Below are positions 10,091 through 19,619 of a stretch of 64,000 nt of DNA, in pieces (position 1 is the stretch's first letter; every line of letters starts with the position of its first letter). The DNA is from Isoetes taiwanensis. Lineage: Eukaryota > Streptophyta > Lycopodiopsida > Isoetales > Isoetaceae. The DNA lies in contig JAJEKV010000002.1 of the NCBI GenBank assembly GCA_021234155.1, positions 38,803,841-38,867,840 on the forward strand. The letters are read 5' to 3'. Below the pieces are notes generated by a model. That model had not been told where the DNA came from. It did not search any database and worked only from the letters and a program-made list of their open reading frames with translations. The translations under genes and the position numbers were made by a program.

Positions 10091-10470
10091 GTGGAACAGG
10101 GAGCCCCAATCTCTGCCACACGCCAGTATAGCGAGGGCTAGACCCACCAACTGGTTAACTGAAGTACCCAAATCTACAAAAAGGTAAATGTAAAAGGTCG
10201 AAAGACTGAATGAGTAAAAGGTGGACAGAATAAGATACGGGACAGAGAGGCCCAGCCTCCGCCGTACACCATGATAGCGAGGGCTAGACCCACCAACTGG
10301 TAATCTGGACCACTATAAACTCAAACCATGTGCAAAGTGCACGAAACCATGGATCGAAAACTAAGAGTAAAAAGCGGGCGGAATAAGATACGGGACAGAG
10401 AGGCTCAGCCTACGCCGTACACCAGGATAGCGAGGGCTAGACCCACCAACTGGTAACCGCGCCACTGCAA
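10090..10470 (+). repeat. LINE 5' monomers, about 150 bp each, three units
   Basis: The anchor GCGAGGGCTAGACCCACCAA occurs at 10131, 10277 and 10430, giving periods of 146 and 153. Each anchor is preceded by a GCCGTACACCA-like word and by GGAATAAGATACGGGACAGAG in the later units. Tandem 5' monomers of this sort act as promoters in several L1 families, so they may serve transcription of ORF1-ORF2. Copy 2 retains three degraded units at about 53940-54300. Confidence 0.75.
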
Positions 10471-10818
10471 ACTCAAAAAGACACGGTATATGACACAGAG
10501 TACCTGGACAAAGTACATAAATATATAAGTATGGAAGGACGAGATCTCGAATCGCCAACCAATCATCATTATAGAAGGAGGTATGGACACACCCAAGGAA
10601 CGGAATAGATATTAAATATTGGAGACCGAATAATTAACGGGAATTCCAATATTCAAAATTCAAAAATCGGGGTTAACGGTGAAAATTTCGAAATAACAAA
10701 CCGTTTGAGGTTACCATATATACTGATGAAGCGAATACGGCAGAACAGCAGCATATGGGTTGTGGTGAGAGCACAGGCGAGGAATACAGCGGTGTAGCGG
10801 TGTAACACGGCTCAAACC

Positions 10819-11898
10819 ATGGCGGAAAGCGCCAACCATAGCCAGACTAAGAGAGCAGAGGCAGCACGAACACCGGCAAGCCAACAAGATCTCAAGGATT
10901 TTCTAGCTCAGATAGACAAGCAGTTGGAGACTAGGATACCCAACATGGATGCGCTCAACACACTAGCGGAATCGGTCAACCGAAACAAGGTAGCCATTGC
11001 AAGCATGGACGTGAGGATAGTAGGAGTGGAAAAGACAAGCGAAGAAATGCAGCGCAGAATGGATGAGATTGAGGAAGAGAAAACCAAGATCCTGAATAGG
11101 TTGGTTGAATTAGAAAAAGGAAATGTTCAATTGAATGCATGGGAGTCATTTGATAAATTAAAACCGCATATTGTAGAATATGAGGAACAGACTAGAATTA
11201 AGCATGACGTTAGGCTCATAGGGATAGCAGAGAAACCTAACGAAGATACATATCAAGTGACTGCAGAGGTGATAGAGATGGTTTTCAAAGAACACAGGAG
11301 CATCATTGTCAAGGCAGTGCGATCAGGACAGTGGAGAGGGAGAGCAAGGCACATAAATTTAGCACTCAGGGATCGAGCAGCCAAGGAGAGGGTATTGTGG
11401 ATAGGATCCAGACTAAGAAACGGGATCAAAGTACAGGAAACACTCACGGTAATGCAGAGGCAAGGGCTACACAGAGAGCTGGCCAAGGCCAGAGAACTGA
11501 ATCAGGCAGGGGTACAGGCGGGGGTCAAAAATGGCAAGGTATTCTTGCACAAGAGAATACGAGAAATGACAGGAGCGGGACAGGATCCAGGGCTGGAAGT
11601 TCAGGAGAAAGGGAGGTTGATGGATCGGGAGACAGAAATGGAGAAGGAGAATACCAACCCACAGGGGGGTTCCATACAGGTACACGGGAACATAGTGGAG
11701 ACAATAATAGCCCCCGACATGAGTCAACACAAAGGGGAAGAAAGAGGGGGAAAAGGGGCCGGCGAAGGCCGAGCAGCACGAGCCGTGAATATGATCCCGA
11801 CTCCGACCATGAAGACAAGAGGGAGACCAAGAAGAATGGGAAACGGAGCAGAATACACGGACACCCAGAGGGAACAACCGCGAGGGAAAAGACGCTGA
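10819..11898 (+). CDS. LINE ORF1p-like RNA-binding protein, 359 aa
   Basis: ORF1 proteins of L1-type LINEs trimerise through a coiled coil and bind the element RNA. Here residues 20-110 are Leu/Glu/Lys-rich with heptad spacing (KQLETRIPNMDALNTLAE, then MQRRMDEIEEEKTKILNRL), as expected of a coiled coil. Residues 130-215 look like the RRM: D-V-R-L-I-G-I, then a helical stretch, then G-R-A-R-H-I-N-L-A-L-R-D. The following segment, T-L-T-V-M-Q-R-Q-G-L-H-R-E-L and V-K-N-G-K-V-F-L, matches the style of the ORF1p C-terminal domain. The tail (residues 260-359) is Gly/Arg/Lys-rich and disordered. The start is the ATG at 10819 in a CAAACCATGG context. The stop at 11896-11898 overlaps the ORF2 reading frame. 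The copy at 54659 is frameshifted throughout. Confidence 0.75.
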   Translation: MAESANHSQTKRAEAARTPASQQDLKDFLAQIDKQLETRIPNMDALNTLAESVNRNKVAIASMDVRIVGVEKTSEEMQRRMDEIEEEKTKILNRLVELEKGNVQLNAWESFDKLKPHIVEYEEQTRIKHDVRLIGIAEKPNEDTYQVTAEVIEMVFKEHRSIIVKAVRSGQWRGRARHINLALRDRAAKERVLWIGSRLRNGIKVQETLTVMQRQGLHRELAKARELNQAGVQAGVKNGKVFLHKRIREMTGAGQDPGLEVQEKGRLMDRETEMEKENTNPQGGSIQVHGNIVETIIAPDMSQHKGEERGGKGAGEGRAARAVNMIPTPTMKTRGRPRRMGNGAEYTDTQREQPRGKRR

Positions 11899-14800
11899 AG
11901 ATATGGTACTGGAACTGCACGGGGTATCCATGGGATGATGGGGAGAGGCTGGAAGGGGCACACGGCTCTGATGTAATATGTCTGGTGGAGACATGGGAGC
12001 ACAATGTAAAAAGATTGCCAGAGGAGGAAGGATACGAACTATTCACGTGTTGGAAGGACAAAAACTTCAAAATTGGAAGAGGGAGCGCAGGATTAGCCTG
12101 CTATGTTAAAGATAATGTAGTAAAAAGTGCGTGTATTTTGCAATCTGATGTCAATAAGAGATACATGGTTTTGAGTTTACAGTTAGAAAACAAGATAGAA
12201 TTAATTTTGATTTTAGCCTATTACCCACCAAGCAGTGATAAGCTGGATTTGTTAGAACTGGGGGAAACCATGATGAAATGGAAAGAACAGGGGCCAATGA
12301 TATTAATAGGGGACTTGAACGCTAGAACAGGGCGAGGGGCAAAAGTATGAGATCACGAATATGGAGGACCTGAGGCGGACAATGGACAAGCAAGACAAGA
12401 TCGAGAAGAATGGGGACAGAGAACAGAGGATGAAAGCGAGAGGCCAATGCTAAGGGAGAGCTACTACTTGAGATATGCTCGACCACGGGAGTCATTATAG
12501 CCAACGGGGTACAGAAATGGGGCGGGTCAGGGAAGTACACAAGCCAAAATGCACATGGGAAAAGTATAGTGGACTACGTGATACTGAATGACAATTCAGC
12601 AGAAATGATATCGGGATTCACGCTCCTGGACTGGCCGGTCGGCAAAAGAGAGAGCCACAGACCCATACAGCTAACACTTATGGGGGATGGATACACCTCG
12701 AAAGGTATGCAACAAGAGACAGAGGAAATTAATGGGAAAATGAAAATACAGTTTCAGGAAAAGAAAATAGATGTATTTGTACAATACATTCAGGAAGAAA
12801 TGGGAAAATGGAATTGGGGAGCACACAGAGCAGACGAGAATGGAGACAGGCTTAATGACATAACAGTAAAAGTAGCAGTGGAAGTATTTGGAAAGAGAAA
12901 AAGAAAAAGAGGGAAAGATGCGTTCAAAGCCTCGAGCTGGTATGATGACGAATGCAGAAAACAGAAAAGAAGGGTCGAGGAGAGCATAAAGGAGGGAAAC
13001 ATACCAAACCGAGAAAAGATATACCTCAAAAATGCCGAGAGCAAAGAGGAACAGAATCTGATACAACACCAATGGGGCTGGTGAAACTCCAAAAAAAAAC
13101 AGCCCGGAAATTCGGAAAGGGCTCAAAAGAAAAACGGGGAATCAGAAAAATAGTAGTTCACAAGAGAAAATTGGGACAGACGGTTGGGAGAAATACTTGG
13201 AGAAACTTTATAAAACAGGGGCATCCCCAGCACCGATACCAGAACTACAAGGGATGGACAAACCGTGTTTTAATACACAGGAAGTGATGTTGGCATTGAA
13301 TAGAATGGCGAATAACAAAGCCCCAGACCTATACGGGTTAACAGTGGAACTATTAAAGAGTGTAGATGCAATAATCTTAAAGCAAGTGACAGATATTTTT
13401 AATGGTATCATACACACAGGACTACCATCCAGGTGGGCGTATAACAGGGTGATACCCCTACACAAAGGGGGGAGCAGACAGGAACCGGGAAATTACAGAA
13501 CTATAATGGTGAGCTCCATTTTTGCAAAATGGTTTGGAAAAGTTCTAGACAACAAGCTGAAGAATTGGGCAGAGGGGGGGAATCGGAGAGCACAAGGACA
13601 GGCAGGGTTTAGGCCGGATCACTCAACAACAGACCACTTAGTGACACTTTCGAATCTTGTGTAAGCAGAATAGAAACCAAGGGAAGAAAATAATATGTTG
13701 CTTTGTGGATTTTAGGAAAGCGTTTGACACGGTCAGGGAAAAGCTAATCTGAGAGGCTTATAGATATGCGGGCACCAAAGGATATGGTGGGGGCAATTGC
13801 GCGTAGATTATACTATAATGTGTACGAAAATGGGAAGAAGAAGGGAAAGCGATAGATTGTGACACGGGGGTCAAACAGGGGTGCCCACTATCTCCCATGT
13901 TATTTGGGATATACATAGATGCCCCGCAGGATTTTTATAGCAGAGCGACAAAAGGGGACACGCCCCTACCCTAGGGAACACCAAAGTACCCATCATGCTA
14001 TATGCGGATGACTTGAGCATGATGGCTACAAAGAACAAAGGGATGCAGGTTACTTAAACTGTTAGAAAATTTACGTGAAAAGACAGGGGGGTTGACAGGT
14101 TAATCTCGGAAAAACCAAAATAGTCTTTTTTCGGGCAAAAAGGTAAACATAAACGTTCGGATACTTGGGAACGAGAACTAGAAGAATCAGAGTATCTGAG
14201 ATATCACGGGATATGACGCGCATATGGGAAAATGGGCTAAAGGGGGAACCACAAGATTCCAAGCGACCATCGGAAGCTACTACAATATGAAAAATTTATG
14301 CAACAAAAGCAGGATAATAAACTGGGAAATTAAATGCTACTTGTTGGTGCGATAGTTGCAACTACACGACTATATGGGGCGAAGCACGGGGGCCAGTGTC
14401 GGAGGAGAAAAGTGGGAAAAACAAGAAGGGATTTCTGAGACAATGGCATAAGCGAGGAATTTAAACCGAGAACGAATACACCACAAACAACTATAGTATA
14501 TGAGACAGGGCAAAAACCGATGGAAGTAAGGGCATGGGAAAGGACCATCAGATATCTTATAAGGAACAATGCAAAGGGAAACCAAGCAAGCTAGCAAACA
14601 TTGCGATCGAGAAATCGAAAAAGCCCACACAATCGAAGGCAACGGGTGGTTGGGGATGTAGCAATGTGGACGAGGAAATTGGGGATGAACTTGAGCGATC
14701 TCATCACTGAAGGGGAATGGAAAGACGAGTGGGCCGACAAAGCCACGCACACATGGCTGCATAACCATACGGGCCCCAAGACAATGTGGCTTATGACAGT

Positions 14801-15171
14801 TTTCAACCCGGGACAACAGATAGGGCACCAGATATACCAGGATGACACAATAGGAAAAGCCAGGAGAGACACTCTAGCAAGATTCAGAATGGGAAGTCAC
14901 GAGCTGAGGATTGAAAAGGACAGGTGGCGAGGGATAGAGAGAGAGGATCGAATATAACTGTGGACAAAGGGAAGTGGAAGATGAGAATCATATGCTAAAT
15001 GATTGCCCGGTATATGAAAGCATCAGGAATAAGTACAGAAATATAAGGTGGGGTCAGCCCGTACACATCATGATGACAAAATCAGAAACAAGGAGGGACC
15101 TGGCAGACGCAATACGGGAAATGACGGCCAGGCACCGAGAAGAACACAAAGAAAAAGGGTTTCTGTTATGA
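11895..15171 (+). pseudogene. LINE ORF2: endonuclease plus reverse transcriptase, frameshifted
   Basis: ORF2 nicks target DNA and copies the element RNA onto it. The apurinic-type endonuclease starts at once with L-K-I-W-Y-W-N-C and continues with CLVETWEH and I-L-I-G-D-L-N-A-R-T-G. The frame breaks at about 12350 and resumes by 12569 with V-D-Y-V-I-L-N-D and R-P-I-Q-L-T-L. A linker S-S-W-Y-D-D-E-C lies near 12940. Reverse transcriptase motifs follow: NKAPDLYGLTVELLK, V-I-P-L-H-K-G-G and GQAGFRPDHSTTDHL (13197-13664), then V-D-F-R-K-A-F-D, GVKQGCPLSPMLFG, and L-Y-A-D-D-L with the catalytic Asp pair (about 14000). The C-terminus has G-Q-R-E-V-E-D-E-N-H-M-L-N-D-C-P, a CCHC-like knuckle (about 14960-15010). 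Breaks near 13660 and elsewhere fall at different places in copy 2 (55737-59006), so many are probably sequencing errors. Confidence 0.8.
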
Positions 15172-15411
15172 ACGCCAGAGAGGCGCAACATAAGCACCCT
15201 GAAAAACATTCAGCTCAAAGCTGATTGATAACGACGCGCCTGTGCACGGCCATGAAGCCGATCCAAAGCTGGGTGCCGGTATTAATAGAGAAAAGTCAAG
15301 CCTTCAGAAAAGGCTACATTGTAAATCAGCATGATGTGCTAGTAGCACCCGTAAGGGAGCTCGCCCATGCTACATAAGTCCACGGGCCTCAGGGTACAAG
15401 GGACAATAATG
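15172..15411 (+). other. LINE 3' UTR
   Basis: This is the 240-base tail between the ORF2 stop and the tetranucleotide repeat. It contains a possible stem, GTAGCA (about 15350) with TGCTAC (about 15368), enclosing a GGGAGCTCGCCC core. Structured 3' ends are used by some LINE reverse transcriptases for template recognition; that role is inferred. Confidence 0.45.
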
Positions 15412-15434
15412 TATCTATCTATCTATCTATCTAA
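15412..15434 (+). repeat. (TATC)5 tail ending the LINE
   Basis: Five TATC units close the element instead of poly-A. The same five units end copy 2 at 59250-59269. Microsatellite tails are known for several LINE clades. Confidence 0.85.
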
Positions 15435-15624
15435 TTCAGTTTGTTATTTTTATTTTTTATTTTTTATGTTGAGCAATTTTTTCTTCGCCGCAGTCTAAAT
15501 CATTGAGGAGAAGCCACATTTTCGGGGAGATGGACGAGGAGATCCCGATCGTAATATGTTTAGCAGTGCCACATCCAGGTATCCGGGATTCCGAGCACAA
15601 GTTGTGCTTTTCCTTCCACACTGA

Positions 15625-16233
15625 ATGGTAGATGGGGAGCTCAGATCTACAAGAAACACTAGAGCTTATGGCTCGGTACCTTCAACAAGGACGAAGACGC
15701 AGCTTGGGCTTACACAGGGCCGCGATGAAATTCCCTGGCAAAGATGCCATGACCAATTTCAGACTGGTGCTAGATTCAGACCCGGAAGCTACTTTTCTCA
15801 AGCCCATACAATACAAAGAGCATGTAGTACTGCAGTAGACATGCTCTGCCAGCATACTTATGAAGAGGAACTTGACCAGGGCATGCGGATTGTGTCTTCA
15901 GTTAGGCTTTTTCTTTATTTTGTGCATCGCCAGAACCAGTTACGCAAGCCAAGAATTGTAATTGGGGTGAAGGAGGAGAGCATTCTTCATTTTCTTCCGC
16001 TCTCTGCAGAAGGCCTTTCTCGATTTGCATTTCCTTCTTCCAATTCCAGTCTTAATGATATGAATGCCTATCCATGGTTGGAGGTTCTTCCTCCCAAAAA
16101 TACCCCTCCTCTTGCGCCTGCTCCTCATCAAAGTTTAAAGGAAGGAAGACGGTTTTACAATATAGCGGAAAGTTTCCAAACACAAAAGAAAACCACAGAA
16201 ACCCTGTACAATGTGTCTCTACCACTGGGATGA
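15625..16233 (+). CDS. Unrecognised 202-codon open frame
   Basis: An ATG at 15625 opens 202 codons ending at 16233, and an open frame of the same length is at 59463-60071. The region is one of the cleanest shared blocks. Near residue 65 there is HTIQRACSTAVDMLCQHTY, and residues 130-170 are Pro/Ser-rich. An overlapping frame (15632-15838, 68 codons: ETLELMARYLQQ... FPGKDAMTNFRLV) looks at least as protein-like, so part of this may be an exon read in the other frame. I recognise neither. It sits between the LINE tail and the 3' end of the minus-strand LINE. Confidence 0.3.
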   Translation: MVDGELRSTRNTRAYGSVPSTRTKTQLGLTQGRDEIPWQRCHDQFQTGARFRPGSYFSQAHTIQRACSTAVDMLCQHTYEEELDQGMRIVSSVRLFLYFVHRQNQLRKPRIVIGVKEESILHFLPLSAEGLSRFAFPSSNSSLNDMNAYPWLEVLPPKNTPPLAPAPHQSLKEGRRFYNIAESFQTQKKTTETLYNVSLPLG

Positions 16234-16329
16234 AAAAACCCCCCAATTGGGAGGAAAAACCCTTGTAGTAGGCGTTGAGAGCCCTATTTGGGCGCTCAGA
16301 TTCCCTGTGCTGTGAGGGACTCCCTGACA

Positions 16330-18062
16330 GTGGAGACTTGCAGAATGTAGGGCGCAAGACATGCCACCATTGGCGAAGCCAGCAGTTGATGAATTGCTAT
16401 CTCAGAGCATCTGAGATCGGCATGAGCTGCTCGGATGTGTGCATATCTTTGGGCATTCTCAGAGCATGGTGTTCATCTTCTACTATCCGCATGTGACAAA
16501 GACGGCATAATCTCTCATGTCGGGGATTCCCTGCCCTCCATCCGCATTCCCCGGTACCGTCTCAATTCTGAGATGGTGGGACCCTGTCCTTATTGCAGCT
16601 ATAGCTCTTCGTTTCTTGGTGGAGATACGTGTCTTCAAATACTGGTGGGGGCCGTGTTCAAGCGACGGATTGACCTGTGTGTGGTAGTGCTCTGTTTTGG
16701 GCTTTGCAAGAGTGGGCGCATCCCACAGAGAGGCAGCAAAACGCACATTCAAATGCAGCTCCTGCTCCGCAATATCTGACATATCCATAATGTGTTGATA
16801 GTCTATGGACCATCTTGCAAACCATCCCCTACAATGCTCTTGCCATACTCTCTTCAGACGTTGAGGCCCTTGTGCCAATAATGTGAGCCCGGGAGGAAGA
16901 CGTTGTGCATCCATTTCGTCAACCTTATGGAAATACGCAAGGTGCCTGCGCATAGCATAATGCTGCAGGGGCCAAAAGCCAGTCTCATACAGCAAAATTG
17001 GATAAGGCACCGTGCCCTTGATGCCTAGGCTGTATGTCAGGCAATCCTTCTGCACCCTCTCTAGCTTATCCCAAGTACCCTTGCTAATCACTGGCCCCCA
17101 GACCTCTACCTCATACAAAAAGATCGGGTTCCACGAGTGCTTTCGAACAGTGTGCTTTATGCGTCTAATCGCAGAGATCTATTCTATAACAACTATTCTC
17201 AAGATTGCATCTGTGGCTTTCCATCCCACGCTGACCCTTCTTTCTACATAGTCATCCCATAGCATGTTAGCAGAGAAATCGATTCCCAGATACTTAAAGG
17301 TCCTTACAACTTCCATCCTTTGTCCTCTGTAATAGAAGTCTGGGATATCATGATGCGCAGACAGGATTGGCAAATGTTTTGGTTTTCCGGTTGGATCGTC
17401 ATTCCTGCTATGTCACAGAATTGACTAAGAGCATCCAAATGTTCCTGCATACTCCTGGCTGTATGGGATAATAAGCCCAGATCGTCGCGATAGAGCAATC
17501 GTTTTTATCAGATATGCCTCCGGGTAAATGCGGGCCACCACCTCCATGTTCTTGTATCCAGGTCTCCAACTTGTCAATATAGAGTCCAAAAAGCGTTGGA
17601 GATAACGGGCATCCCTGTTTAACACCTATGGTGTTGTTCACGCGGTGGTCTGACGCAGGCAAAGTGGCATATATTCTGTCATACAGCCGGTAGATGGCAT
17701 TCTGCAAATCCTATGGGACATGTAGCTCCTGCAAGCGTTGCCACAACAGGTCCCGAGGGACCGTATCATATGCCGTCTTAAAATCTACGAAACAGCAATA
17801 CAAATCACGTCGTGCATTACGGCTAGCTTCCATAAGGATTATGAGAGTAAAAATATGATCACTCTTTTGGAGTGGGGCTTAAAGTTGCCCGCCAATCGAC
17901 GCGCACTCCAGTTTCCTCCGCCCATTGCGTTAACTTCTTCTCCAGCACACCTGCTAGAAGTTTTGCGAGTAACGGGCTCACCATGATCATACGGTAGTTG
18001 GTGGAGTCATCCCTGCTTCCCGTCTTATGAATAGGGGTGAGCAGCGACATCGAGTTGAGCAG
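16330..18062 (-). mobile_element. 3' half of a second LINE (reverse transcriptase to C-terminus)
   Basis: Read from 18062 downward, the minus strand shows L-T-P-I-H-K-T-G-S-R-D-D-S-T-N-Y-R (RT start), then GVKQGCPLSPTLFGLYIDKL (about 17600), the Y-x-D-D box (about 17485; Tyr-Arg-Asp-Asp here, Tyr-Ala-Asp-Asp in copy 2), and H-L-D-A-L-S-Q-F-C-D-I-A-G-M-T. A long C-terminal region follows (E-V-W-G-P, G-F-W-P-L-Q-H-Y-A-M-R-R, 17118-16483), then C-x2-C...E-D-E-H-H-A-L near 16500. The frame is broken about five times. The family is related to, but distinct from, the plus-strand LINE. The 5' half of a similar element lies at 22140-25570. Confidence 0.75.
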
Positions 18063-18757
18063 AGCAAAGCAAAAGGAAAATGGCTATGGCATTTTTTTCA
18101 CCATCAGAGCACACTGCCTTCTTTTGTGTGAAGGACACGCCATCTTTTGCTTCATTTTGCTTCCATCTGAAGGTAGTTTGATTTACTTACATGATTGAGT
18201 TCAGTTTAGTTAAAGTAATTTGATGGAGTCCAGTTTTGCAAAGGAGCTACGACTATGGCAATTCTGGGCTTGGGGCATTTCTATTAGTGCTTCTAAAATG
18301 CCTCTGTTGCCCAAGTTTCACGTGGGTCCGATCATATCATCTCCTTCAATAAATGCTGCAGATACAAGTAGATATTTCTTCTGCTAAAAAAATAGTGACT
18401 TATCTTCTTATTAAGCCCACTTTTGAAGAGAAATGCTCAAAGTATGGCCGCTTTCATGCGTCCTCTCTCGGCTGAAGAAGCTAGCTGGTTGTATATGCAT
18501 CCTCAAGGAAGTTCAAATCCTGATAGCATAGCATGTCTTTGGCAAATGCATTTAACATGGAAGGTTGTGGCATGCACATTTGGAGCACATGGGTATGATG
18601 TCGTAGTATTATATCTTGATGCTGGGTTCCCACTGGTGTGGTTGTAACAAACGCACCAGTTGTAACAAATGCAAATATGATGTTGTGGTTGAAATGCTTG
18701 GAATAAAGATGCAGAGAAGCATTTAGCTCATACCCAACTATTGCTAATTAAGAATAA
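18063..18757. other. No recognisable gene
   Basis: Non-coding sequence between the LINE break at about 18062 and the Mutator-like element. A 74-codon frame at 18423 is partly kept in copy 2 (62218-62466) but has no recognisable motif. Confidence 0.4.
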
Positions 18758-19619
18758 GAGAAAACTACCAAAATACCCCTATGAGTTTATGTAATTACCA
18801 AAATGCCTTTATGAGTTTCAAAATTACCAAAATGCCCCTGGCTCAACTAAATACACTGTATAAAATAAACATACAAACAAATTACCCCTACACACCAAAC
18901 TTAATTAGCAAAATACCATTGTATATCAATTTTGATCAACCTACACCAAACTAATCACCAAAATGCCCTACACACCAAACTTAATTACCAAAATGCCTCC
19001 TACATACCAAACTTAATTACCAAAATGGCCTTGCATACTTATCATACTCAATCTGTACTAAATGCCTCAAGAATAGAAGTTTAAATTCAACAAAGAGATT
19101 ACAAAAGTCACAATCGTCACTTAATTGGAACCCTACAACTACATGCATTGTCTCTTCCAGTACACCTTCTATAAAGACATTCCTCTTATCTACATCTTCT
19201 TCTCCTGCACGCATGCATTTAGGTTTTGGACATCCAAGAGGTCTGCGCGTGGCTGGTGGTAACATGCCTTCAATAGCATCATCATGTGCTAAAACTACAA
19301 GAAATACTGGCTTCTTGTAAGTGTCACAACAAGACTGTGTAGGGGTATTTTGGTAATTAAATTTGACGTATAGGGCATTTTGGTAATGATCAAAATTGTT
19401 ATGTAATGCCATTTTGATAATTAAGTTTTGTGTGTAAGGGTATTTTGGTAATTAAGTTTGGTGTATAGAGGTATTTTAGTAATTAAGTTTGGTGTCTAGG
19501 GCAAATTGGTAATTTATCTCAGATATTTATTTGAGTCAGGGGCATTTTGGTAATTTTGAAACTCATAAGGGCATTTTGGTAATTACATAAACTCATAGGG
19601 GTATTTTGGTAGTTTTCCC
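18758..19619. mobile_element. Mutator-like element, non-autonomous, 862 bp
   Basis: The ends are inverted repeats: GAGAAAACT on the left and AGTTTTCCC on the right, one mismatch in nine. The similarity continues inward for over 80 bases as CCAAAATACCCCTATGAGTT-type sequence and its complement. The element is flanked on both sides by the 9-base target duplication TAAGAATAA (18749-18757 and 19620-19628). A 9-bp duplication and long terminal inverted repeats are typical of Mutator (MULE) elements. The subterminal arms are built of repeated TTACCAAAATGCC words. The core keeps a transposase-like relic (19017-19412). Copy 2 at 62577-63438 has the same length and the same target duplication, so insertion preceded the large duplication. 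Confidence 0.8.
19017..19412 (-). pseudogene. MULE transposase C-terminal relic, 131 codons
   Basis: The minus-strand frame inside the Mutator-like element contains P-P-A-T-R-R-P-L-G-C-P-K-P-K near residue 55, followed by R-A-G-E-E-D-V-D-K-R. This resembles the P-P-x-x-R-R-x-x-G-R-P-[KR]-x-K stretch that lies between the SWIM finger and the CCHC knuckle in MuDR-type transposases. The knuckle itself is not intact; C-D-F-C follows further on. The frame is preserved at 62836-63231. It is too short to be a working transposase and may be a leftover from the parent element. Confidence 0.4.

Larger units (their letters stand above)
8245..15434 (+). mobile_element. Non-LTR retrotransposon (LINE), nearly full length
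   Basis: A plus-strand LINE with a TATA promoter, a Cys-rich first ORF (8454-9002), a 1.8-kb spacer containing 5' monomers, an ORF1p-like protein (10819-11898), an endonuclease-reverse transcriptase ORF2 (from about 11895 to 15171, broken by small indels), a short 3' UTR and a (TATC)5 tail ending at 15434. The purine-rich plus strand differs sharply from the AT-rich surroundings and extends leftward to about 7660, so the true 5' end may be there. No target-site duplication was found because the 5' end is not fixed. The architecture is L1-like; membership in a named clade was not determined. The second copy is at 52085-59271. Confidence 0.85.

Noticed and set aside
9451-10119. A 222-codon minus-strand frame, hydrophobic
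   Set aside because: It is antisense to purine-rich LINE spacer and 5' monomers, its composition (Leu/Ser/Phe/Cys) is what that bias yields, and copy 2 breaks it.
11331-11890. Plus-strand frame overlapping ORF1 for over 500 bases
   Set aside because: It has no ATG near its start and is Gly/Arg/Glu low complexity. Only the part after 11895 is the endonuclease; the overlap is probably chance from GA-rich sequence.
11467-12070. Long minus-strand frames of 175-181 codons
   Set aside because: They lie opposite LINE ORF1 and the endonuclease; Ser/Pro/Leu-rich shadows without motifs.
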